The translations under genes and the position numbers were made by a program. Shown piece by piece: positions 1 to 5,926 of a DNA stretch of 5,926 nt. This DNA comes from an uncultured Clostridia bacterium (GTDB lineage Bacteria > Bacillota > Clostridia > Lachnospirales > Anaerotignaceae), in NCBI GenBank assembly GCA_910587735.1, contig CAJUNT010000067.1, positions 1 to 5,926 on the forward strand, in the 5' to 3' direction. The notes beneath the pieces are model-generated. The model ran no database searches, was not told the origin of the DNA, and was given only the letters and a program-made list of their open reading frames with translations. The first letter of the stretch is position 1. Each line of letters begins with the position of its first letter.

Positions 1-231
1 AAAAAACCCTTCTATTTCAAGGCTTTCTAAAGTTTTGGGTACTACTCCCACTCGGTAAGGTTTTTGTAATACTAAATATATTTATTTAATATTCAGTATA
101 TTTTTTAGCATATATTCTCTATATTATCTCTATTTCTTTTTTTATTTCAATTTTTAGTATCAAAATAGTATCACAAAAAAGTAGATAAAATATTCTATTA
201 TACAATAAACAATTCTTAAGTAAACAACTTT
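1..231. other. Non-coding stretch downstream of the operon
   Basis: No convincing gene, RNA gene or rho-independent terminator is seen. Positions 1-66 are clearly less AT-rich than the rest and hold TGGG-TACTACT-CCCA (a 4-bp-arm inverted repeat at 36-50) and AAAAACC (2-8) complementary to GGTTTTT (59-65). The remaining part is nearly pure A+T apart from the AGTATCA repeats. Two minus-strand frames and one plus-strand frame cross 1-60 without a good start or ribosome binding site. They could be the tail of a neighbouring sequence lying outside the window. Confidence 0.5.
156..173. repeat. Two tandem AGTATCA repeats, 11 bp apart
   Basis: AGTATCA occurs at 156-162 and again at 167-173, one helical turn apart, about 60 bp beyond the kinase stop. 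Same-face spacing is typical of protein-binding sites such as recombinase arm sites or iterons, but only two copies are present and the region is AT-rich. No function is assigned. Confidence 0.35.
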
Positions 232-1404
232 TTAATATATTGTACGAAATTGCTGTATCATTTCGCTTATGTCTTGAAATCTTTTTGTTTTATCAGGATT
301 TAATCCTTTTTGAATAAATATATTTAAACTACTATTCTTAATTCTATCCATATTTATATTTGTTTTTCCTGTCATTACATAATATACTATTTTCGTTAAA
401 GCATAGGTCTCATGTAATATATTATATGAATTAAATCCCTCAAGTATAAGAGCAGGATCATTAAAATATCCTTTGAAATCTGTGTTAATAGTAGTTAATT
501 TACTATCTGGGATTTTCACTAATCCAAAATCTGCTATTTTTACCACTAGAACATCTTCATACTCCTTAATCAAAATATTTTTAGGACTAATATCTCTATG
601 TAATCTATTTTTCGAATATATATAACTAAACGCTTTCAAAATCTGTTGTATTATTCCTTTCCTTTGTTGAGTTGATAAATTAGGATTGTTTTTTGTTATA
701 TATGAATCTAAAGTATAATTCATATATTCCATAACGTATTCATTTCTATTTTCATTATAACAATATACTTCAACAATATATGGAGAAGAAAACTCCTTCA
801 TTTCTTCAAACTCTTTTTTAAAACGAAAAAGTTCTTTCTCTAATAAATCTTTTTTTGCTCGTTTTAAAACGAAATTACGATTATAAAAAGTATCTTTATA
901 TTTATATACATTTGCATAAGAACCCTCTCCAATTAACTTTAACTTATATGTTGTTTGAGTATTTATATTTTTAACTGTAATATTATTAGAATTTTTAAAA
1001 ATAGGTTGAATATAATATAACTCAATTTTTTCCATATGAGCAGGTAAAGTACTTCCACCATATAATTGAAGAAAATCTTTACATTTCTCAATTAATTTAT
1101 AATAATAATCATCAATATCAAAACTATACATAGTTTCCTTTAAATTGTGAAAAAGACCCATTGTTATTTCTATAATATTTATTAAATCTCTACTAGGGTC
1201 AGCCCAAAAGTGAGCTTTATTTTCCTCTGTAGGTAATCTTTCATTCATAGTTTTAAATAATGCTATAAAATAGTAATGTAATGTTGCCATTATTTCACGA
1301 AGTCTTTTATGTTTTACATCACTATACAACCTAATATACTCAATATTCAATCCCTTTTCCTGTAATTCTCTATATTTACTTTCTATATAATTTTCTATAT
1401 TCAT
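232..1404 (-). CDS. Hanks-type Ser/Thr protein kinase with an uncharacterised N-terminal domain
   Basis: Numbered from ATG 1404 (390 residues), about 145 helical N-terminal residues of no recognised family precede a eukaryote-like protein kinase domain. LIGEGSYANVYK (157-168) is the glycine loop, VLKR (179-182) carries the ATP-binding Lys181, and E198 is the likely helix-C glutamate. HRDISPKN (269-276) is the catalytic loop with Asp271 and Asn276, and ADFG (291-294) binds Mg2+. The late ETYALTKIVYYVMTGK and KTKRFQDISEM match the F helix and the final arginine region. There is no transmembrane segment or PASTA repeat, so it is probably cytosolic. The classical APE motif is replaced by NDPAL, and Ser replaces the catalytic-loop Lys of HRDLKxxN, a change seen in other bacterial kinases. 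The open frame extends to a GTG at 1413, but that codon overlaps AGGTG, which is better read as the Shine-Dalgarno 6 nt before ATG 1404. The gene lies about 50 nt after the nuclease gene with no promoter seen, so co-transcription is likely. Its substrate is unknown; a role in phage defence is inferred from position. Confidence 0.88.
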   Translation of the reverse strand: MNIENYIESKYRELQEKGLNIEYIRLYSDVKHKRLREIMATLHYYFIALFKTMNERLPTEENKAHFWADPSRDLINIIEITMGLFHNLKETMYSFDIDDYYYKLIEKCKDFLQLYGGSTLPAHMEKIELYYIQPIFKNSNNITVKNINTQTTYKLKLIGEGSYANVYKYKDTFYNRNFVLKRAKKDLLEKELFRFKKEFEEMKEFSSPYIVEVYCYNENRNEYVMEYMNYTLDSYITKNNPNLSTQQRKGIIQQILKAFSYIYSKNRLHRDISPKNILIKEYEDVLVVKIADFGLVKIPDSKLTTINTDFKGYFNDPALILEGFNSYNILHETYALTKIVYYVMTGKTNINMDRIKNSSLNIFIQKGLNPDKTKRFQDISEMIQQFRTIY

Positions 1405-1456
1405 ACTTAACACCTACTTAATTATATATCATTTAAATTCAATTATATAGAAAATA

Positions 1457-3427
1457 TTATTGATAATCTCCTATATATTCTCTATACCACTCTAATGGTT
1501 TCAAATCAGATTGATATGCTTTTTCAAATATATTATATAATTCCTTATATTTTTTGTTTTTTGATATAATATCTTTTAAAACATCTGTTTGAAGGGGTAT
1601 TATTTTCATTCCATTAATATATTTTGAATAATCATTGGAATCATAATATATTGTTGTTTTTCGGCTTCTGAAATCTGAAATTACATTTATGTGTAATGAA
1701 TTTGTTATAAATATACAGTATGAATTCATGTCATTTGTAGAAAGTAAATGCTGTCCCAAATGTCTTGAAACTGGCTCCATTTCCATACGTCGTTGATTTG
1801 TTTTATCTGCAAGTGTTGCTTCAATCAATAAGGTATGTCTTGGATAATACTTTGTTTTTTCATATTCATAAGTAATATCCGCTTCGCCGCCTCCTGCATG
1901 TGTTTTAGGTAACAAATCTGCATCTAATGATAAATTCATATAATCTAGCACTTTTCCCTCTTGATTACTTATTTTGTACCATATAATACCAAGTACATAC
2001 TCAAAAATAGTTGGTATATCTGCATTATCTGTAACCATACTATTGATTTCAGAATCTTTTCTTTCTTTAAATAAATCAAGAAGAATAAGAATTTTATCAT
2101 CTGTAAATTTATTATCAATAAGATGATGTAACCTTTGATAGCGATTTTTTTCTAGAATCATATATGCTTCTGAAATATCTTTAATATTTGTATTAAATTC
2201 GTTATTAATACCATTGATAATGACTTTTTCATGGATAACAATACTATTATCTATCTCTTCAAGTTTGCAATCATCAAATAATTTACTTGAAGGAACAAAA
2301 GCACTTTTATATAATTTATTTACAATGGAATAAAAAAAGTATTTTGCAACTATATCTAATTTTACAGTATCATCTTCAAATAAAATAATATCTGTTGTTT
2401 TAATATATCTTCTATTCAAATCAAAATAGTCAGACAATGTAGCTTTTGCTTTAAATAAATGCATCATTTTATAAAATGCTTTTTTAAATTCTTCTACTGT
2501 TTTCACTGTTGAAAATATTGTAGCATTTAAATGCTTTTCTGGTTCTTTTTTAATTGCCTTTTCTGCTATTGTATCAAATAAATATCCACGCCAAAGCACT
2601 CCTATTTTAACTTTTTTTGTTGCCTTTAAAAGATTTATAGTAGCAGTTTTATCATTCTTTATAAAAACATTATATAACTCATTATAAAGCAAAAAATAAG
2701 GTTTATCATAATCACGACTTTTTCTATTGATTCCAACAGTACAAATAATATCTTCATTTACATCATTTTTTAAAAGCAATTCAAGTCCTGCTTTATAATT
2801 ATCCATTGTCATAAGTCTATCAATTATTATACTATCTATTGAAATATCATGAGCACGTAATTTTTCTATTTGTTGAATAATAAATTCTATATTTTCTTCA
2901 TCAGTACATAATGGCAATAAATATGTAAATTCTTCCATAGTAAGATATTCTAATTTAGAAAGCACATATAATAATACAATAAATGGTCGAATACATTTAC
3001 CATTTACATTATTAGAAGTTTTTAAAAGTTGTTTTAAATATATAAAACTATCTCTTGGAATTTGAAAAAAATTATTTGTAGAAAATACATTACTTTTGCT
3101 TACATCAAGTAATGCCATACCAGCTAAAGTTATTTTCCTTTCTTCATTAATTAATCCAATATCAACTAAACCTGAAGTTTTTTCACGAGCATCTTTCGCT
3201 TTATTATTTGAACTACCCTCTACAAATTCTTTACGAAACATAAAATCATAATAACGAATTTGTAACTCTTTATTTCCACTCCATTCACAGTCAGTATTCT
3301 CTGGAATATTCCAAAATTCGTCTAACAATGAAAGTTGCTCTTCAATTGTTTTGTTAAAATTTTTTGTTCGAAAACTAGTAGTTCCTAAACTCCAACAAAA
3401 ACTTTTATAGGGAATTGTATTTGACAC
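1457..3427 (-). CDS. AlwI-family type IIS restriction endonuclease
   Basis: A 656-residue protein of the AlwI / PleI / MlyI / Nt.BstNBI family, which recognises short asymmetric sites (GGATC or GAGTC in known members) and cuts a few bases outside them. The N-terminus carries the family-style SFCWSLGTTSFRT (9-21), and the first two thirds should hold DNA recognition. The C-terminal PD-(D/E)XK-like nuclease shows IPTIFEYVLG with E476, AGGGEADI with D517, LLIEATL with E536 and T538 (ExT in place of ExK), and RRMEMEPVSRHLGQHL with E549, R555 and H556. The 13-residue spacing from E536 to E549 agrees with the catalytic-site spacing I recall for Nt.BstNBI. The GTG start at 3427 is supported by AGGAGG 7 nt upstream, which overlaps the preceding methyltransferase's TAA stop. 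Translation is therefore probably coupled to methylation capacity. The frame is intact with all visible catalytic residues, so activity is expected. Whether it cuts both strands or nicks one, as some relatives do, cannot be told here. Confidence 0.9.
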   Translation of the reverse strand: MSNTIPYKSFCWSLGTTSFRTKNFNKTIEEQLSLLDEFWNIPENTDCEWSGNKELQIRYYDFMFRKEFVEGSSNNKAKDAREKTSGLVDIGLINEERKITLAGMALLDVSKSNVFSTNNFFQIPRDSFIYLKQLLKTSNNVNGKCIRPFIVLLYVLSKLEYLTMEEFTYLLPLCTDEENIEFIIQQIEKLRAHDISIDSIIIDRLMTMDNYKAGLELLLKNDVNEDIICTVGINRKSRDYDKPYFLLYNELYNVFIKNDKTATINLLKATKKVKIGVLWRGYLFDTIAEKAIKKEPEKHLNATIFSTVKTVEEFKKAFYKMMHLFKAKATLSDYFDLNRRYIKTTDIILFEDDTVKLDIVAKYFFYSIVNKLYKSAFVPSSKLFDDCKLEEIDNSIVIHEKVIINGINNEFNTNIKDISEAYMILEKNRYQRLHHLIDNKFTDDKILILLDLFKERKDSEINSMVTDNADIPTIFEYVLGIIWYKISNQEGKVLDYMNLSLDADLLPKTHAGGGEADITYEYEKTKYYPRHTLLIEATLADKTNQRRMEMEPVSRHLGQHLLSTNDMNSYCIFITNSLHINVISDFRSRKTTIYYDSNDYSKYINGMKIIPLQTDVLKDIISKNKKYKELYNIFEKAYQSDLKPLEWYREYIGDYQ

Positions 3428-3439
3428 AACAAATCCTCC

Positions 3440-4360
3440 TTAATAGTTTATAATTAAAACTTCTTCACTATTAGAATTTTTATCTTTTATATGATAATTT
3501 GAATTAGAATAGCTATAATTCAAATTTATAGTTCTATATTTATATCCACTTTGATTTAGCCATGCAATCAAAATATTATTTTCTTTTCCTTTACTTCTTA
3601 AAACATTTGATAATCCAAAACGTATGCCATTTTTATCTAATTGATCTAAAAATTTTAATAAATCCTTTTCATCATTCTCAGTCCAACCATCTTTTTCATT
3701 ATAAGTGGCACAAGTAATTAAATATGGTGGGTCAATATATACAAAATCATCACTTGTTAACATAGACACATCAAATTTACGAAAGTCTAAACAAGTAAAC
3801 TCACAATTTTGTTCTTTTATTTTGTCAATAAAATTTGATAACTTATTTTTCATATTGTCATTAAAATCACGTTTTCCAACAGGCAAATTAAATTCCCCTT
3901 TTGCATTAAAGCGAATTTGATTATTAAATGCATATACAATAAGTACATACAACATAACATAATAATAATAATCATAATTTTCATTTAATCTTTTTTGATT
4001 AAAATCTGTTCGTAGTTTTATAAATTTATCTTTATTATAACTTCCTAATCCTTTACTACTATCGCATTTATAAAAATCATATCCATATTTACTAACTAAT
4101 GACAAACCATATTTTTCAATTATTTGATAAATCCATTCAAACACTGATTGTTTATCTAAATTTTTAAATGTATTATATAAATATAACAAATTAATATCAA
4201 TATCATTATATATTACTTTATTACAATTTACATTTATTCCTACATTACATCCACCACAAAACAAGTCTATAAACAAATTAATATTCTTGGGAAAAAACGG
4301 TAATATTTGTGGTAACAATTTATATTTTCCGCCTATATAATTTAGTGGTGATTGTATCAT
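3440..4360 (-). CDS. Dam-like D12-class N6-adenine DNA methyltransferase (second of two)
   Basis: A 306-residue SAM-dependent adenine-N6 DNA methyltransferase of the MethyltransfD12 / Dam family, close to the usual family length. SPLNYIGGKYKLLPQI (4-19) is motif X. FIDLFCGGCNVGIN (30-43) is the SAM-binding motif I, followed by YNDID (51-55) at motif II. FNLPVGK (157-163) matches the conserved Dam-family F-N-P-G-K region. VYIDPPY (207-213) is the catalytic motif IV, and the C-terminal SEEVLIINY matches the Dam family ending. It differs clearly from the first methyltransferase (GGK against GNK in motif X, CGG against AGTG in motif I), as expected if each methylates a different strand of an asymmetric site. 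The ATG at 4360 has AGAGGT about 7 nt upstream, just after the preceding stop. Its own TAA overlaps the Shine-Dalgarno of the nuclease gene. It could also modify GATC more broadly than the nuclease needs; specificity is unproven. Confidence 0.93.
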   Translation of the reverse strand: MIQSPLNYIGGKYKLLPQILPFFPKNINLFIDLFCGGCNVGINVNCNKVIYNDIDINLLYLYNTFKNLDKQSVFEWIYQIIEKYGLSLVSKYGYDFYKCDSSKGLGSYNKDKFIKLRTDFNQKRLNENYDYYYYVMLYVLIVYAFNNQIRFNAKGEFNLPVGKRDFNDNMKNKLSNFIDKIKEQNCEFTCLDFRKFDVSMLTSDDFVYIDPPYLITCATYNEKDGWTENDEKDLLKFLDQLDKNGIRFGLSNVLRSKGKENNILIAWLNQSGYKYRTINLNYSYSNSNYHIKDKNSNSEEVLIINY

Positions 4361-4372
4361 TTTCTATACCTC

Positions 4373-5401
4373 TTATTTAAAAATAGTACATAAAAAAAGT
4401 CGTTCTTCATTTTCTGAAATGCATGATTTTCCTGTCGTAAATGCTTTATAATTCTCTGAAAATATTTTTACATTTCCTTTTTTGCTTAAGATTCTCATAA
4501 TATCATCATCAGAGATTTTTGCATTAGAACGCTCATTTCCTTTTTGAGCCATATTATTATAAGAAAGCAATATATATTTTGCTTTAATATTATCAATTAA
4601 TTCTTCAAATGCTTCTGTAGCATTTTTTGTACAATACTTACTTTTTAATTTTGTTCTATCCATTTTTCTTGCTATACCAAATACTTTTGGTTTTTCCCAT
4701 CGAGCAACATTTTCAAGTAAATGATAAGCGTCACAATACTGCCTTGAATTATATGGAGGGTCTATATATATTAAATCTGCAGTGATTTTCTTTACTAAAT
4801 CATTTGCATCTTTATTGTAACATTCATTTTTACTATTATTTTGTATTTTCGCTATAGGAACTAACAATTCTAACGATTTATCAAACACTACATTCTTCCT
4901 ATAAGCATCATAATGTCCACAAGTCTTTGCAATTTTATCCATTGCATAAAGAAGTGAAGTAATTAAAATTGCTCTTTCTCTGTTATTTATATTTCTTTTT
5001 TTATAGTTATTTTCTATATCCTCTCGTATAAATCCTATTTTAGCACAATCAAAATAGCTAAAATAGGTATTAGCAAAATTTTCTGTCATATAATTATCTT
5101 CTACATTTATAAAAGAATTATAATATATGATATAATCAATAATCACTTGCTGATTATAAGTTTCATTCCCAAACCAAGCAAAATTACAAATATAGTTACT
5201 ATACATTAAATCATTTGTAATTAATATCTTATCTGTAAAAGCAGAGGAAACTGCCCCTGTACCTGCAAATATATCTGCAATAGATACAGTATCTTTGCAT
5301 TCTTTTTTTACAATACTTGTAATAAATGGTAATAACTTGTATTTATTTCCTAAATATCTTCTATTGTTTATAAATGAAACTTTATAATCTCTATTTTCCA
5401 T
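4373..5401 (-). CDS. D12-class N6-adenine DNA methyltransferase (first of two)
   Basis: It should transfer a methyl group from S-adenosylmethionine to N6 of adenine in one strand of the target site, protecting host DNA from the neighbouring nuclease. Numbered from the ATG at 5401 (342 residues), RRYLGNKYKLL (14-24) is the N-terminal motif X of the D12 family. ADIFAGTGAVSSAF (42-55) is the SAM-binding motif I. IDPPYNSRQY (213-222) contains the catalytic DPPY motif IV. The following segment, AYHLLENVARWEKPKVFG, is typical of D12 methyltransferases of type IIS systems rather than of Dam itself. The region between motifs I and IV should carry target recognition. The start is uncertain: the open frame reaches a GTG at 5422 that lies within the Shine-Dalgarno, and ATT at 5413 is better spaced than the ATG. 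The stop is 12 nt before the next ATG. Family assignment is firm; the target site cannot be read from the sequence. Confidence 0.93.
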   Translation of the reverse strand: MENRDYKVSFINNRRYLGNKYKLLPFITSIVKKECKDTVSIADIFAGTGAVSSAFTDKILITNDLMYSNYICNFAWFGNETYNQQVIIDYIIYYNSFINVEDNYMTENFANTYFSYFDCAKIGFIREDIENNYKKRNINNRERAILITSLLYAMDKIAKTCGHYDAYRKNVVFDKSLELLVPIAKIQNNSKNECYNKDANDLVKKITADLIYIDPPYNSRQYCDAYHLLENVARWEKPKVFGIARKMDRTKLKSKYCTKNATEAFEELIDNIKAKYILLSYNNMAQKGNERSNAKISDDDIMRILSKKGNVKIFSENYKAFTTGKSCISENEERLFLCTIFK

Positions 5402-5419
5402 AATTACACTAATGATAGA

Positions 5420-5428
5420 CACCTCCTT
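5420..5428 (-). promoter_or_regulatory. Very strong Shine-Dalgarno with no AUG at normal spacing
   Basis: Minus-strand AAGGAGGTG is a nine-base match to the anti-Shine-Dalgarno region of 16S rRNA. The GTG at 5422-5420 that would give the longest reading frame lies inside this element, so it is unlikely to be the start. The first in-frame ATG is at 5401, about 20 nt after GGAGG, which is longer than usual. An in-frame ATT at 5413-5411 sits at the usual distance, 8 nt after GGAGG. Confidence 0.7.
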
Positions 5429-5429
5429 C

Positions 5430-5636
5430 CTATAAATTTAAAAACATCTCTGATAGAGTGATATTTAATCCATTTGCTATTTTTTCAAGATTTATAATAG
5501 AAATATTTCTTTTTCCTAGTTCAACACTAGCAAAATAAGTTCTATCCATACCAATTTTAGCTGCAAATTTTTCTTGACTAAGTCCTGTATTTTTTCTTAA
5601 TTTTCGAATACGCGTTCCAATTTTTTCAGTAATCAT
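5430..5636 (-). CDS. XRE-family helix-turn-helix regulator, controller-like protein of the R-M operon
   Basis: A 68-residue protein that is almost entirely one HTH_3 / Cro-C1 type DNA-binding domain. Residues 7-15 (GTRIRKLRK) form the first helix. The segment GLSQEKFAAKIGMDRTYFASVE (residues 18-39) is the helix-turn-helix, and ELGKRNISIINLEKIANGL with the final LSEMF completes the fold. The turn-and-helix wording (MDRTYF, ELGKRN, INLEKIA) resembles controller (C) proteins of type II R-M systems, which are also small single-domain dimers that tune methyltransferase and nuclease expression. It is first in the operon, directly behind a good promoter. The ATG at 5636 has GAGG about 5 nt upstream, and its TAG stop lies beside the next gene's Shine-Dalgarno. 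The HTH assignment is certain; the controller role is inferred from size, sequence style and position. It could simply be an autorepressor. Confidence 0.88.
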   Translation of the reverse strand: MITEKIGTRIRKLRKNTGLSQEKFAAKIGMDRTYFASVELGKRNISIINLEKIANGLNITLSEMFLNL

Positions 5637-5656
5637 ATATACCTCACAAAATTTTC

Positions 5657-5671
5657 AAATTACAACAATTT
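5657..5671. promoter_or_regulatory. Possible operator: small inverted repeat just downstream of the -10
   Basis: AAATT-ACAAC-AATTT is a 5-bp-arm inverted repeat with a 5-bp centre, at the predicted transcription start and in the leader of the regulator gene. An XRE regulator repressing its own promoter could bind here. Arms made only of A and T are common by chance in DNA of this composition, so this is a weak candidate. Confidence 0.2.
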
Positions 5672-5678
5672 ATTATAT

Positions 5679-5707
5679 ATTTTAATATAAAGATGTAGAT
5701 AAGTCAA
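5679..5707 (-). promoter_or_regulatory. Sigma-A-type promoter of the restriction-modification operon
   Basis: Read on the minus strand, TTGACT (5707-5702, five of six to the -35 consensus) is followed by exactly 17 bases and then TAAAAT (5684-5679, five of six to the -10 consensus). Transcription would begin near 5672, leaving a leader of about 36 nt before the regulator's ATG at 5636. It is the only good promoter seen in front of the operon. The assignment is by consensus match only. Confidence 0.7.
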
Positions 5708-5741
5708 CAGGTTTTAAGCAACATTTTTAATCTATTTTTTA

Positions 5742-5926
5742 TTATCTATCCTTTTCTTTTAACAAAATTTTTTGTTTTTCATTCATCTGTTTAAACCATT
5801 CTTTCACATTTTCAATGCCTAAATAGGATTTTAACTTATCAAAATCACGAAGTTGTACTTTATATTTGCTAATTTCCATATTATTATCCCAATTTTCTTT
5901 TTTAAGCTGTTCATTTCTTTGTTTTA
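5742..5926 (-). CDS. C-terminal end of an unidentified protein (partial, runs off the right edge)
   Basis: An open minus-strand frame enters from the right edge and ends at a TAA at 5744-5742, giving 60 residues from 5924. The peptide is lysine- and glutamate-rich and probably helical: it starts KQRNEQLKKENWDNN and ends NEKQKILLKEKDR, with a short central stretch LKSYLGIENVKEWF. Charged helical tails like this occur at the ends of many proteins, including recombinases and mobilisation proteins, so no function is assigned. No terminator hairpin is visible between its stop and the promoter of the next gene, so some read-through into the operon is possible. The frame looks real because it stays open to the edge with the same A-rich codon use as the neighbours, but a 60-codon fragment is limited evidence. 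Confidence 0.55.
   Translation of the reverse strand, partial: KQRNEQLKKENWDNNMEISKYKVQLRDFDKLKSYLGIENVKEWFKQMNEKQKILLKEKDR

Noticed and set aside
1..60. Short frames at the left edge as a gene end
   Set aside because: Open frames exist on both strands but none has a start, ribosome binding site or recognisable protein motif within the window.
170..231. Rho-independent terminator after the kinase gene
   Set aside because: T- and A-rich runs and a CTTAAG palindrome are present, but no GC-containing stem followed by a T-tract was found on either strand.
850..856. Seven-base T tract in the kinase gene (and similar A7/T7 tracts in the nuclease gene) as slippage switches
   Set aside because: Runs of seven are ordinary at this base composition and all frames are intact; nothing beyond length suggests a switch.
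1405..1413. GTG at 1413 as the kinase start
   Set aside because: The GTG is the end of AGGTG, which works as a Shine-Dalgarno for the ATG 6 nt further on at 1404; a ribosome cannot use it as both.
3705..3920. 71-codon plus-strand open frame
   Set aside because: It lies wholly antisense inside the second methyltransferase, over its conserved FNLPVGK and IDPPY coding region, has no Shine-Dalgarno, and resembles no protein I recognise.
3959..3973. (AAT)n tract in the second methyltransferase as a phase-variation repeat
   Set aside because: The unit is three bases and encodes a run of tyrosines, so gain or loss of units stays in frame; the tract is short and expected in such AT-rich DNA.
5402..5422. 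GTG at 5422 as the first methyltransferase start
   Set aside because: It is contained in the AAGGAGGTG Shine-Dalgarno, leaving no proper spacing.

Overview
The window is a compact restriction-modification operon from a very AT-rich, low-GC Gram-positive-type bacterium (Firmicutes such as Clostridia or a relative). This rests on the base composition (roughly a quarter G+C by eye), strong AGGAGG-type ribosome binding sites, a consensus-like sigma-A promoter, and tryptophan encoded by TGG with TGA kept as a stop. The species cannot be named from the sequence.

Every supported gene lies on the minus strand, so the operon reads from high to low coordinates. At the right edge is the C-terminal 60 codons of an unrecognised gene (5742-5924). 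Next comes a promoter (5679-5707), then a 68-residue XRE-family helix-turn-helix protein of the restriction-modification controller type (5430-5636). Two divergent D12-class N6-adenine DNA methyltransferases follow (4373-5401 and 3440-4360), then an AlwI-family restriction endonuclease (1457-3427). The last gene is a Hanks-type Ser/Thr protein kinase with an N-terminal extension of unknown function (232-1404). The gaps between the first four genes are about 30, 12 and 12 nt, and each has its own Shine-Dalgarno, some overlapping the previous stop codon. The kinase follows after about 50 nt with no visible promoter or terminator. No terminator is visible at the operon's end, and positions 1-231 hold no gene.

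Inferred working: the endonuclease should recognise a short asymmetric site (known AlwI-family enzymes recognise GGATC or GAGTC). Such a site needs a separate adenine methylation on each strand, which explains the two methyltransferases. The small regulator probably times methyltransferase against nuclease expression. GATC occurs only twice in the window by hand count, against 12 for the composition-matched GTAC, which would fit long exposure to GATC-directed restriction.

The most interesting point is the protein kinase at the end of the operon. It may be a signalling or back-up defence arm attached to the restriction-modification system. That role is inferred from position only.
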